From contig WBUG01000001.1 of assembly GCA_008933835.1 (NCBI GenBank), positions 124,001-188,000 of the forward strand: DNA of 64,000 nt, in the 5' to 3' direction. The number at the start of each line of letters is the position of its first letter. Position 1 is the first letter of the stretch. This document shows, in pieces, positions 51,049-59,863 of this stretch. The notes under the pieces are model-generated. The model was not told the DNA's origin. It saw only the letters and a list, made by a program, of their open reading frames with translations, and did no database searches. Both the position numbers and the translations under genes were made by a program. Source of the DNA: Bacteroidota bacterium (lineage in GTDB: Bacteria > Bacteroidota > Ignavibacteria > UBA10030 > UBA8401).

Positions 51049-52793
51049 TGGACCGCTCCGGTATCGCTGACATCCTCGATGAGATGGGGACCTTGCTGGA
51101 ACTGAAGGGGGCTAACCCGTTCAAAAGCCGGGCGTTCCACAATGCGTCGAGGACCGTTTCGAGCGTTCCTGAGGATGTCATCGCTTTGGCAAAGAGCGAA
51201 CGGCTGACGACCATCAAAGGCATCGGTGAAGGCATCGCCAAGGTCATCACCGAACTGGTGGAGCATGGCCGGTCGAAAGAGCATGAAGAACTGAAAAAAG
51301 GAATACCTCCCGGTCTGTTCGACATGATGAAGATCCAGGGGTTGGGTCCGAAGAAGGTCGCGTTCCTTTTCCGTCAAAAGAAGATCACGTCCATCGAGAA
51401 ACTTGAGAAGGCCGCGAAGGCGGGAGAACTGGCCGGCCTGGAGGGATTCGGCAGGAAAACCGAACAGAATATCCTCCTCGGCATCGAACAGCTCCGGAAG
51501 CACTCTTCGCGGTTCCATATCAGTACCGCAGAAAAGGCAGCGCTCGAGATCCTTGACGCCGTCAAGTCACACCCGGGCATCATGCGGTGCGAGCTCGCCG
51601 GAAGCCTGCGGAGGCGGAAGGAGACCATCGGCGACATTGATATCGTCGCCAGCGCGCGGAAGAACGCCGTTCCGGCCATCATGAAGATGTTCACCGGACA
51701 TCCCTCCGTCACGCGCGTCACCGGAGAAGGTGAAACGAAATCGAGCGTGGTGCTCTCGTCCGGCATCAACTGCGACCTTCGCATCGTGACGGACGCCGAA
51801 TTTCCCTTCGCGATGAATTACTTCACCGGAAGCAAGGAACATAATGTCCGCATTCGTTCGCTTGCCCGCGAAAAAGGGTGGAGCCTGAATGAATACGGGT
51901 TTTCGGCCGTCGAAGAGGAAGGGAAACGAGGTACGTCCAAACGGGCCGTGAAATGCCGTGATGAAGCGGACATCTATAAGGCGGTCGGCCTGCCATACAT
52001 CGCACCGGAATTGCGCGAAGACGCCGGCGAGATCGAGCGCGCGAAGGAAGGACGGCTTCCGGAACTGGTCGAAGAGGGAGATATCCGCGGTACGTTCCAC
52101 TGTCATACAACATACAGTGATGGACGTAACACCTTGAAAGAAATGGCGGAAGCGGCGATCGCATTAGGCTGGGAATACCTCGGTATCGCAGACCATAGTC
52201 AGGTGGCGACCTATGCCAACGGGTTGACCGAAGAGCGTGTCCGCCGGCAGCACGAAGAGATCGATGCGCTCAATGCAACGTTCAATAAGTTCCGGTTGTT
52301 CAAGGGAAGCGAAGTGGACATCCTTCCGGACGGCAGCATGGACTTCCGTGATGCCGTTCTTTCACGGTTCGACTTCGTCGTGGCATCGGTACACAGCCAG
52401 TTCAAGATGACCGAAGCGGAAATGACCAAGAGGATCCTCAAGGCGGTCAAGAACAAGCATGTGACGATGCTCGGGCACCTGACCGGCAGGCTGTTGCTGG
52501 AGCGCGAGGGTTACCCGGTGAATCAATCGGAGATCATTCAGGCGGCTGCGGATTACGGGAAGGTGATCGAGATAAACGCTCATCCGATGCGTTTGGACCT
52601 TGACTGGCGGTGGGTTCGGATTGCTGTTGAAAAGAAGGTGATGATCTCCATAAATCCTGATTCGCACACGGCGACAGGATTGTCAGATGTCAGGTATGGG
52701 GTGGGGATAGCACGTAAGGGTTGGTGTGCAAAAAAGGATGTTTTGAACACCCGAAATGCAAAGGATGTGAGCAAACTCCTCAAGAACGAATAA
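51048..52793 (+). CDS. polX: family X DNA polymerase with PHP domain
   Basis: 581 aa, the usual bacterial PolX length. HhH-containing 8-kDa and fingers region ('ELKGANPFKSRAFHNASR', 'IKGIGEGIAKVI', 'QGLGPKKVAFLF'), palm with 'GSLRRRKETIGDIDIVA' (metal Asp pair) and thumb, then PHP domain ('GTFHCHTTYSDGRNTLKEM', 'GIADHSQ', 'SVHSQF', 'NPDSHTATGL'). Gap-filling polymerase, with 3'-5' exonuclease or AP-endonuclease activity of the PHP part in studied homologues. Last gene of the long plus-strand chain; TGATG overlap with trpG. Confidence 0.95.
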   Translation: MDRSGIADILDEMGTLLELKGANPFKSRAFHNASRTVSSVPEDVIALAKSERLTTIKGIGEGIAKVITELVEHGRSKEHEELKKGIPPGLFDMMKIQGLGPKKVAFLFRQKKITSIEKLEKAAKAGELAGLEGFGRKTEQNILLGIEQLRKHSSRFHISTAEKAALEILDAVKSHPGIMRCELAGSLRRRKETIGDIDIVASARKNAVPAIMKMFTGHPSVTRVTGEGETKSSVVLSSGINCDLRIVTDAEFPFAMNYFTGSKEHNVRIRSLAREKGWSLNEYGFSAVEEEGKRGTSKRAVKCRDEADIYKAVGLPYIAPELREDAGEIERAKEGRLPELVEEGDIRGTFHCHTTYSDGRNTLKEMAEAAIALGWEYLGIADHSQVATYANGLTEERVRRQHEEIDALNATFNKFRLFKGSEVDILPDGSMDFRDAVLSRFDFVVASVHSQFKMTEAEMTKRILKAVKNKHVTMLGHLTGRLLLEREGYPVNQSEIIQAAADYGKVIEINAHPMRLDLDWRWVRIAVEKKVMISINPDSHTATGLSDVRYGVGIARKGWCAKKDVLNTRNAKDVSKLLKNE

Positions 52794-52839
52794 TTTCATT
52801 CGATTATAAACTTAACATAATACATATTATAACCATAAC

Positions 52840-53670
52840 TCAGAGGTCAATTTCTCCATGAAACACAGTTACTGCGGGTCCTGCCAGATGAACGTTCGTG
52901 AATCCGTTCTCGGTCCGGTCGAACGAAACGTGCAATTGTAGGCCGCTGCGGACGTTCACCGTGACCGGGCTCTTCACCGAGTACCGAATGGCGGACAGTA
53001 TCGCGCTTGCCACCGATCCGGTCCCGCACGCCAGCGTTTCATCCTCGACCCCGCGTTCGTACGTTCTGACTGCGATTTCCCTATCGTTCAGTACCTCCAC
53101 GAAATTGATGTTCGCACCAATTGGCTGATAAACAGTATGGAAACGCATCTCTCGGCCGATTCTGACGATATCGGCGTTGCCGAGCGCACCGATCCCGGGA
53201 TTCTCCCGGATGAAGACGACACTATGGTCGGTGCCGGTATTGATGTAGTGCGCAGCGAGGTTTCTTCCATCCGCCAGCTGAACCTGTTCTGCGATTCGCA
53301 GACTGCCTGCATTCTTCATGTGCAAACGATACTGATCGGCCCCAAAGCGCTCTGCTTCATAGAAATGACCGAATGCTTCAAATCGAAATCTTTCACTGTG
53401 CACGGCACCGATGTCATAAGCGAACTTTGCGAGGCACCGTCCGCCGTTGCCGCACATCCCGGCATTAGAGCCGTCCGCATTGAAGTATTTCATCATAAAA
53501 TCGGCTGATTTGGCCGGTTCCAATAACAATATACCGTCCGCTCCGATGCCAAAACGCCTGTCGCACACTTTCTGTGCAAATATGGAGGGGTCGATGATAA
53601 TGCCGTTCCGATTGTCGATCACGACAAAATCATTTCCGGCTCCGGACATCTTTGTAAAAGGTATAGACAT
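52840..53670 (-). CDS. dapF: diaminopimelate epimerase
   Basis: 276 aa. 'KMSGAGNDFVVIDNR' start, catalytic Cys73 ('GMCGNGGRC') and Cys215 ('LACGTGSVA'). Converts LL- to meso-diaminopimelate for lysine and peptidoglycan. Its ATG lies 9 nt after the U tract of the tmRNA terminator and has no Shine-Dalgarno; it is convergent with polX, with a 46-bp AT-rich spacer and no clear terminator between them. Confidence 0.97.
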   Translation of the reverse strand: MSIPFTKMSGAGNDFVVIDNRNGIIIDPSIFAQKVCDRRFGIGADGILLLEPAKSADFMMKYFNADGSNAGMCGNGGRCLAKFAYDIGAVHSERFRFEAFGHFYEAERFGADQYRLHMKNAGSLRIAEQVQLADGRNLAAHYINTGTDHSVVFIRENPGIGALGNADIVRIGREMRFHTVYQPIGANINFVEVLNDREIAVRTYERGVEDETLACGTGSVASAILSAIRYSVKSPVTVNVRSGLQLHVSFDRTENGFTNVHLAGPAVTVFHGEIDL

Positions 53671-53678
53671 ATGATAAT

Positions 53679-53713
53679 AAAAAAACCTGTTAAGCTTTGA
53701 TGCTTAACAGGTT
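53679..53713 (-). terminator. intrinsic terminator of tmRNA
   Basis: 12-bp perfect stem AACCTGTTAAGC (53684-53695) / GCTTAACAGGTT (53702-53713) with a 6-nt loop. Read on the minus strand it is followed by a run of T extending past the stem, then ATTAT and the dapF start. Confidence 0.9.
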
Positions 53714-53740
53714 GTGGGATTCAATGAAAGCATTGTTTTG

Positions 53741-54097
53741 TGGAGGTGCGGGGATTCGAACCCCGGTCCGAAGTGAAAACCAGCAGACCTTCTACATACT
53801 TAGTTCGGCGGACAACCTTACTTTCGGACTCTTGGCCGGACTCAAATCATCCGAAACGCAGCCAGGGGTTTCAGTCTCGCCCGTGTCACCCCGACAGGAC
53901 ACAGGCCATTCCGGCATTGTCGACGCCTTTACGAACCCGCCGGAAAGGATCCGTATCAGCGCTCGTGGCTAATTAAGCTGCGAGTGCGTAACCGTAGTTA
54001 TCAGCATTTATTGTTTTGCCAGGAGATTTACGTGCGTCAGGCGAGCACGGTATGCTTGTCTGCCCATTCTCTACCCCGTCGAAGCCAGGTCACCCCC
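53741..54097 (-). ncRNA. ssrA: transfer-messenger RNA (tmRNA)
   Basis: 357 nt. The 5' end GGGGGTG pairs with 3' CACCTCC to make the tRNA-like acceptor stem, with the T arm GGGGTTCGAATCCCC next to the 3' end. CCA is not encoded after the discriminator A. The tag frame runs from 54020 to 53973 and reads GKTINADNYGYALAA followed by TAA; the resume codon (GGC) is inferred, while the ALAA ending is clear. It rescues stalled ribosomes with SmpB and marks the products for ClpXP-type proteases. Pseudoknot regions fill 53975-53790. Confidence 0.93.
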
Positions 54098-54112
54098 AAG
54101 GTTGGGCACTAC

Positions 54113-54141
54113 AATTTACACATTAGAACTGAGACTATCAA
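54113..54141 (-). promoter_or_regulatory. tmRNA promoter inside the 3' end of the preceding gene
   Basis: On the minus strand TTGATA (54141-54136), 17-nt spacer, TAAATT (54118-54113). The -10 box contains the stop codon of the SirB1-like gene. Predicted start about 8 nt before the mature tmRNA end. Confidence 0.68.
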
Positions 54142-54973
54142 TGAATTGTCGTATCGTTTCCACACGTTCTTTTTCATCCTGCCGCTCGAGCGAAATGATG
54201 ATGTTCCGCAGCATCCGTTCGATGATCTGGGCGTTGGTGACCGGTTCGAGGTATCCGTCGTCGAACGTAAAGCCGAGACCCGTCACCATCTCACGGCACT
54301 CGTCGTACGAAAGGACCGCCCCTTCATTGAACGGATCGAAGTAGACATGAGTGGTACCGAACGACATGCGCAGGATGAAGTGACCGGGAAGTCCGATGCC
54401 GCGAAGCGGAAGGTCGATGCGCTTCCCCACCAGCAGATAGACGGCGCTCAGCGTGATGGGGATGCCTCTCCGTGTCTCGAGGACGCGGTTCAGGTAATGG
54501 TTCTGCTCATTGTAATAGTCCGCGTGGTTGCCGGTGAAGCCCTTGTCCGAAACGAAGAAATCGATGGTGCGCCGGAGGAACTCGGTCGGATCGCTCACGG
54601 TGCTGAGTCCCTCTTTCAGTTCTTTGGCGTACGTGTTGAGCTCTTCGGTGAGGCGCGCCGCGTCGAGGTCGGCATACCGCGTCCTTCCGATGAGGAACAT
54701 CCCTTCCTCCAGGTCGACGTCTCCGGAAGCGGTCCGTTTCATCGTCCGAAAGAGCGGTTTGAAGATGGTGCGGAGGATGGTCTCCCGGATCTCCGCGCCC
54801 CGCTGCGCCGCCAGGGTCCGGCGGTCGTCCGACGCCGGCAGGTACGGAAGCACCGCCTCGCGGTACGAGAGAAGGCGCGTCCGGGCGGCCGCATAGACCT
54901 CCCCATCCTCATCGTCCAGCAGCGTGATGAGCGAACGGAGTTCGGACATGTCCCGGCCGGCCGGTGCGGTCAT
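54116..54973 (-). CDS. SirB1-family transglutaminase-like protein
   Basis: 285 aa from the ATG at 54973 (ATGA overlap with the LOG gene). 'GFTGNHADYYNEQNHYLNRVLETRRGIPITLSAVYL' and 'PGHFILRM' are the signatures of the SirB1 N-terminal transglutaminase-like family (YchA in E. coli). The conserved region includes the catalytic-like His in 'GHF'; a Cys nucleophile is not obvious. Cellular role of this family is not established. The tmRNA promoter lies in its last codons. Confidence 0.85.
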   Translation of the reverse strand: MTAPAGRDMSELRSLITLLDDEDGEVYAAARTRLLSYREAVLPYLPASDDRRTLAAQRGAEIRETILRTIFKPLFRTMKRTASGDVDLEEGMFLIGRTRYADLDAARLTEELNTYAKELKEGLSTVSDPTEFLRRTIDFFVSDKGFTGNHADYYNEQNHYLNRVLETRRGIPITLSAVYLLVGKRIDLPLRGIGLPGHFILRMSFGTTHVYFDPFNEGAVLSYDECREMVTGLGFTFDDGYLEPVTNAQIIERMLRNIIISLERQDEKERVETIRQFIDSLSSNV

Positions 54974-55806
54974 CGGTATTCCGGATAGTTCTGTTTGATG
55001 GACGCGGTGAGGATGCGGAACGCCTCCTTCGGAGTATCGGCGAACGCGAAGAGTTCCAGGTCCTCCGCGCTGATCATCCCGTACTTCACCAGCGCGCGGA
55101 AATCGATGATCTTGCTCCAGAATGTCTTGCCGTAGAGGATGACGGTCATCTTCTTCCCGACCTTCTGCGTCTGCAGCAGCGTCAGCAGTTCGAAGAACTC
55201 GTCCAGCGTCCCGAATCCGCCGGGGAACGCCACCAGTCCCTTCGCGAGGTACATGAACCAGAGCTTGCGCATGAAGAAGTAGTGGAACTCGAAATTGAAC
55301 TTGGGGGTGATGAACTGGTTCGGATACTGTTCGAACGGCAGACTGATGTTCAGTCCGATGGACTCCCCTTTCGCGAGCATCGCTCCCTTGTTCGCCGCCT
55401 CCATGATGCCGGGACCGCCTCCGGAACAGACCAGCAGCCGGTTCTTCACTCTCCGCCGCTTGGACCACTGCGTGACGAGCCGCGAGAGTTCCGTTGCGTC
55501 CTCATAGTACCGCGACATTTCGACGGCGATCTCGGCGTTCAGGAGTTCCTGATGGTACTTCTTCGAATGGACCCGGTCACCGGTCCCTTTCCGGGCGAGC
55601 TCCCGCAGCGCCTTCACGGTCTCCTTCCGCGGCTTGATGCGGGCCGAACCGAAGAAGACGACGGTGTCCTTCACATCATAATAATTGAACCGGCTGAGGG
55701 GTTCGAGGAATTCGGAGAGGATGCGCAAGGGACGCGCATCACGGCTGCCGAGGAAACCGGGATTCTTGTACGCCTTCGGCGCCTTGAGGAGTTTCGGTCG
55801 TTTCAT
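54970..55806 (-). CDS. LOG-family protein (nucleotide 5'-monophosphate phosphoribohydrolase)
   Basis: 278 aa. LOG/'lysine decarboxylase-like' Rossmann fold: 'CSGGGPGIMEAANKGAMLAKG' and 'AFPGGFGTLDEFFELLTLLQTQ' (PGGxGTxxE). The family cleaves nucleoside monophosphates to base and ribose 5-phosphate (LOG, YgdH/PpnN), not lysine. Slightly longer at the N-terminus than minimal LOG. ATGA-coupled to both neighbours. Confidence 0.88.
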   Translation of the reverse strand: MKRPKLLKAPKAYKNPGFLGSRDARPLRILSEFLEPLSRFNYYDVKDTVVFFGSARIKPRKETVKALRELARKGTGDRVHSKKYHQELLNAEIAVEMSRYYEDATELSRLVTQWSKRRRVKNRLLVCSGGGPGIMEAANKGAMLAKGESIGLNISLPFEQYPNQFITPKFNFEFHYFFMRKLWFMYLAKGLVAFPGGFGTLDEFFELLTLLQTQKVGKKMTVILYGKTFWSKIIDFRALVKYGMISAEDLELFAFADTPKEAFRILTASIKQNYPEYR

Positions 55807-56300
55807 TCGGTCCTCACGATGGTGCCGGCGACGGCGGCGATGAGCGATTCAAGGGCTTCCGCATCCGTCGCATCGAAGGCGGCGAGCCGGTAACTGTCCA
55901 CATCCAGCACTCCCACCGGCAAGCCGCCGGAACGGAGCGGAACGACGATCTCGGAACGGGTGCCGCCGTCACAGTAGATATGCCCGGGGAACTTCTCGAC
56001 ATCCGGCACAATGATGGTCTCGTTGCGTTCGAACGCGGCGCCGCAGACCCCTTTGCCGCGTCCGATGCGCGTGCAGGCGATCTTCCCCTGGAACGGTCCG
56101 AGCACCAGACCGTCCGTCCCAGGATCGTACAGGTAAAAACCGACCCAGGAGATGTCGGTGAACGACTCCTTCAGCGCGGCGGCGATGTTCGCCATGTTGG
56201 CGACGGCGTTCGGTTCGTCCCGCACCAATGCGGCGATCTGCGGGATGAGCTCCGCATACCGTTCGCGTTTACTGCCGGTGTTGAGGTGCAGTTCTTCCAT
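55803..56300 (-). CDS. free methionine-(R)-sulfoxide reductase (GAF domain)
   Basis: 165 aa. A single GAF domain with 'WVGFYLYD' and the three catalytic/resolving Cys at 76 ('ACTRIG'), 86 ('KGVCGAA') and 110 ('GHIYCD'); the 10- and 24-residue spacing equals that in E. coli YebR/fRMsr (84, 94, 118). 'SEIVVPL' is conserved too. Reduces free Met-R-SO using thioredoxin. Its start lies inside the end of ygfZ (32-nt overlap). Confidence 0.92.
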   Translation of the reverse strand: MEELHLNTGSKRERYAELIPQIAALVRDEPNAVANMANIAAALKESFTDISWVGFYLYDPGTDGLVLGPFQGKIACTRIGRGKGVCGAAFERNETIIVPDVEKFPGHIYCDGGTRSEIVVPLRSGGLPVGVLDVDSYRLAAFDATDAEALESLIAAVAGTIVRTE

Positions 56301-57135
56301 AGGTCTCTCTTGTAGCCAACGGTTCCAGCGTCAGCTTCGTTCCCGATCCCGTGACCGTCTCCAGCGGCTGGAACGGGTCCTTCGAACGGACCACGGCGAG
56401 TCCGATGAACCCTTCCCCGTCCTCGATCGCACTGGTGATGCGTCCCGCCTCTCTTCCGGTGTCGTCGCGGAGCGATTCACCCGCCCGGACCGGACCGCCC
56501 GACCGGAAACGGTAGATCGCGCGCTGGACCTTGTTGTACGTCTCGAGCCTCGCGATGACCTCCTGCCCGGGATAGCATCCTTTGGTGAACGAGATCCAGT
56601 CCCACAGGTTCAGTTCCAGCGGATTGTAGTCGTCCGTCAGTTCGTGTCCCGCCTGCGGAATGCCCGCATGGATGCGCCACTCCCTGAACCGGGGGCCGCA
56701 CTCCGCCGGCCGTTCGCGTCGTTGCTCCCGCACGATGAACGACGCCGGCTGCGTGAAGTACATCGCGGTGACACCTCCCGGGCGCTGAGGATCCCGGAAC
56801 GATACGTCGACGGTCCGGGACGATGTCCGGTCAGCGAGCGTGATGTCCTCCATGATGATGGAACGGTCGAGCCAACGCATGACCTCTTCTCCCCTGCCGC
56901 CGCTGGTCAACAGCAGGAGGGAGCGGCCGGTGTGGAGGACCCAGACAGCGTCCACTATGCGGCCTTTCTCGGTGAGCAGCAGCGTACGCCATATCTCTCC
57001 CGGTGCGAGACCGGAGAGGTCGCTCGTACCGATCCGATGGAGCAGGTCCGCCGATTCAGCCCCGGTCATTTCGATGACATCGAACGGAAAGTTTCCGATG
57101 TCGTCCGGTAATCCGTATCCCGCCGTATCATTCAT
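56269..57135 (-). CDS. ygfZ: YgfZ/GcvT-family Fe-S cluster repair protein
   Basis: 288 aa from the ATG at 57135. Three-domain folate-binding fold with the YgfZ motif '[22 protein letters not shown]' near residue 183 (Cys essential in E. coli). Needed for some [4Fe-4S] proteins under oxidative stress. Sits next to fRMsr, another oxidative-damage gene. ATGA overlap with purL. Confidence 0.9.
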   Translation of the reverse strand: MNDTAGYGLPDDIGNFPFDVIEMTGAESADLLHRIGTSDLSGLAPGEIWRTLLLTEKGRIVDAVWVLHTGRSLLLLTSGGRGEEVMRWLDRSIIMEDITLADRTSSRTVDVSFRDPQRPGGVTAMYFTQPASFIVREQRRERPAECGPRFREWRIHAGIPQAGHELTDDYNPLELNLWDWISFTKGCYPGQEVIARLETYNKVQRAIYRFRSGGPVRAGESLRDDTGREAGRITSAIEDGEGFIGLAVVRSKDPFQPLETVTGSGTKLTLEPLATRETYGRTAPQHRQ

Positions 57136-59372
57136 CGGACATCGATACGTTCCTGCAACGCGTTGAAATAGATGTGCCGCATCGCATCCATCGGCAGCAT
57201 GAGCGTGTTCACCGTCGCGGCCGGTGTGTCGGTGACGCTGCCGATGCGTTCGACCGGAACGCCATGGCGTCCGCAGAGCGAGCGGATCCGTTCTCCATGA
57301 GCGTCCGGAGCGCTGATGACGACGCGCGACTGGTCCTCGCCGAAGAGCACGGCGTGGAACGGTACGCCGTTCGTCTCGAGCGTGACCGAGAACGACAGCG
57401 GCGAAACGGCGGTGACGGCGCTCTCGAGCAGCGTGACGATGAGTCCGCCGTCCGACACATCGTGGGCGGAGGAGACGAGTCCGCCCGTGATGAGCGCGAG
57501 CACACATTCCTGCAGCCGGCATTCGAACGCGAGATCGAACCAGGGGGCGTCACCCGCGGTGATGCCGTGGACGGCAGCGAGGAATTCGCTGCCGGAGAGG
57601 TCCCCTCGGTTGGTGCCCAGCAGGAAGATGGCGTCCCCCTTCCGCTTGAAGGCGGCGGTGGTGACATGTTCCTCCCGTTCGATGACGCCCAGCATGCCGA
57701 TGGTCGGTGTCGGGAAGACCGAAGCGGTCGGACTCTCGTTGTAGAAACTGACGTTCCCGCCGGTGACCGGGGTGTCGAGCGCGAGGCACGCTTCGCGCAT
57801 GCCGGCGATCGCCTCGGTGAACTGCCAGTAAACGTCCGGTTTGTACGGATTGCCGAAGTTGAGGCAGTTGGTGATGGCGATGGGCTTTCCGCCGCTGCAG
57901 ACGACGTTGCGGCCCGATTCGGCGACGGCGATGGCGGTCCCTTTCCGCGGATTGAGGTACACGTACCGGCCGTTACAGTCGGTCTTCATCGCAAGCAGCT
58001 TGTCCGACTTCTTGATCCGTACGACGGCGGCATCGGAACCCGGCAGGACCACCGTGTTCGTCCGCACCATCGAATCGTACTGACCGTAGACCCACCGCTT
58101 GCTGGCGATGTTTGGCGACGACAGGAGGGTACGGACGGCTCCGGCAAGGTCATCCGGTGCGGGCAGCGCGGAGGCATCGAACGTCTGTGTGCGGTCGAGG
58201 TACTCCGGCCGTTTCGTCTCGCGGATGTACACCGGCGCACCGCCGCCGAGCACGCATGTCTCGGCGGGGACTTCGGCCTTCAGTTCACCGCGGTGCCGGA
58301 CCCGCACCATGCCGTCGTCGGTGACGGTGCCGATGGTGACGCAGTTCAGGTCCCACTTGCGGAAGATCTCCTTGATGGCCTCTTCGTTGCGCGGTTCGGC
58401 GACGATGAGCATCCGCTCCTGCGATTCGGAGAGCATGATCTCATAGGCAGTCATTCCCGTCTCGCGCGTCGGCACAAGGTCAAGGTCGATCTCCATGCCG
58501 CTCATCCCCTTCGCGCTCATCTCCGTGGAGGAACAGGTGAGTCCTGCCGCACCCATGTCCTGAATGCCGACCACGAGTCCCGCCCGGATGGCCTCCAGCG
58601 TCGCTTCCAGCAGCAGTTTTTCCGTGAACGGATCGCCGACCTGCACCGAGGGACGTTTCGATTCCGACGCCTCGGAGATCTCTTCCGATGCGAACGTCGC
58701 ACCGTGGATGCCGTCGCGTCCGGTGGCGGAACCGACGATCATGACGGCATTGCCGCGGCCTTTCGCGACGGCCGACGCCGCCTGTCCGTGTTCGACGATG
58801 CCGACCGCCATCGCGTTGACGAGCGGATTGGTCTGATAGCACGGATCGAAATAGACCTCGCCGGCGACCGTCGGCACGCCGAAGCTGTTCCCGTAATCCC
58901 CGATGCCCTTCACGACCCCCTTCAGCAGATGTTTCGTACGGGGATCGTTCAGGTCGCCGAACCGGAGGGAGTTCAGAGCGGCGACCGGCCGCGCCCCCAT
59001 GGTGAAGATGTCGCGCATGATGCCGCCCACCCCCGTGGCCGCCCCCTGATACGGTTCGACGGCGGAGGGATGGTTATGACTTTCGATCTTGAACGCGACG
59101 GCGAGCCCCCCACCCACGTCCACCAGGCCGGCGTTCTCCTCTCCGGCGCCCACCAGCAGGCGGGTGCCCGAACGCGGCAGCGTCTTCAGCTGCGCGATGG
59201 AGTTTTTATAACTGCAATGTTCGCTCCACATCACGCTGTAGATGCCCAGTTCGGTGTAGGTGGGGACCCGTCCGAGGATGGAAAGGATACGGTCGTACTC
59301 CTCATCGGTGAGTCCGTGCTGACGCGCGAGGTCGGCCGTGACGGCCGGTTCGGAAGTGTGTTTCATAGTCAT
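57132..59372 (-). CDS. purL: phosphoribosylformylglycinamidine synthase subunit II (small PurL)
   Basis: 746 aa, the Bacillus-type small PurL. '[12 protein letters not shown]' (catalytic His), '[30 protein letters not shown]', '[10 protein letters not shown]' and two ATP-grasp-like PurM halves. It needs PurS and the glutaminase PurQ, which are not in the window. Converts FGAR to FGAM. Start at 59372 or the Met two codons later. Coupled by ATGA to accB and ygfZ. Confidence 0.96.
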   Translation of the reverse strand: MTMKHTSEPAVTADLARQHGLTDEEYDRILSILGRVPTYTELGIYSVMWSEHCSYKNSIAQLKTLPRSGTRLLVGAGEENAGLVDVGGGLAVAFKIESHNHPSAVEPYQGAATGVGGIMRDIFTMGARPVAALNSLRFGDLNDPRTKHLLKGVVKGIGDYGNSFGVPTVAGEVYFDPCYQTNPLVNAMAVGIVEHGQAASAVAKGRGNAVMIVGSATGRDGIHGATFASEEISEASESKRPSVQVGDPFTEKLLLEATLEAIRAGLVVGIQDMGAAGLTCSSTEMSAKGMSGMEIDLDLVPTRETGMTAYEIMLSESQERMLIVAEPRNEEAIKEIFRKWDLNCVTIGTVTDDGMVRVRHRGELKAEVPAETCVLGGGAPVYIRETKRPEYLDRTQTFDASALPAPDDLAGAVRTLLSSPNIASKRWVYGQYDSMVRTNTVVLPGSDAAVVRIKKSDKLLAMKTDCNGRYVYLNPRKGTAIAVAESGRNVVCSGGKPIAITNCLNFGNPYKPDVYWQFTEAIAGMREACLALDTPVTGGNVSFYNESPTASVFPTPTIGMLGVIEREEHVTTAAFKRKGDAIFLLGTNRGDLSGSEFLAAVHGITAGDAPWFDLAFECRLQECVLALITGGLVSSAHDVSDGGLIVTLLESAVTAVSPLSFSVTLETNGVPFHAVLFGEDQSRVVISAPDAHGERIRSLCGRHGVPVERIGSVTDTPAATVNTLMLPMDAMRHIYFNALQERIDVR

Positions 59373-59863
59373 TCGATGCTGAAGAGCGGGTCGCCTTTTT
59401 CGACCGTTTGTTTTTCCTTGACGAAGATGCGCTTCACCGTGCCGGAACGTGCGGCGCGCAGTTCGTTCTCCATTTTCATCGCTTCGATGACGAGCACCCC
59501 CTCACCCGACGTCACCATCGAACCTTCGTGCCGCAGGATGCGCGTGATGAGCCCCGGCATGGGGGCGTTGACGGTCAGGTCCGAATGTTCGCCGGTGCCC
59601 TTCGAGGCGTACCGTTCCGTCAACTGCTCGCGCAGCGTATGTCTCCGCAACGGCACGGTATGGTTCCGCACCGTCGCGGTGAGCCCCCTGGGCGTGGCAG
59701 TGATGAGCACATGGTAGGACTGCCCGTCCAGCAGGACGCTGTACTCCCCTTCGGTCAGGCGCACGATGTCGGCGGAATGCTGCCGTCCGTCCACCACCAG
59801 CACGCCGTTGCGCTCTTCCACCGTGATGTGCTTCTCGCCCAGTGCCAATACGGTCTTGCTCAT
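59369..59863 (-). CDS. biotin carboxyl carrier domain protein (acyl-CoA carboxylase)
   Basis: 164 aa. The N-terminal half (about 1-90) is a spacer/BT-like region; the C-terminal biotinyl domain has Lys130 in '[12 protein letters not shown]' and '[11 protein letters not shown]'. This type belongs to propionyl/acyl-CoA carboxylases or to a two-gene accC-accB ACC. The carboxyltransferase subunit is not here. ATGA overlaps with both neighbours. Confidence 0.92.
   Translation of the reverse strand: MSKTVLALGEKHITVEERNGVLVVDGRQHSADIVRLTEGEYSVLLDGQSYHVLITATPRGLTATVRNHTVPLRRHTLREQLTERYASKGTGEHSDLTVNAPMPGLITRILRHEGSMVTSGEGVLVIEAMKMENELRAARSGTVKRIFVKEKQTVEKGDPLFSIE

Noticed and set aside
53697-53972. 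Short plus-strand frames over the tmRNA
   Set aside because: They lie in the complement of the tmRNA 3' half and have no coding features.
57174-59717. 847-codon open frame on the plus strand opposite purL and accB
   Set aside because: It mirrors the minus-strand genes in a GC-rich sequence, has low-complexity Arg/Gly/Asp-rich content, no recognisable domain and no start signal; purL is certain.
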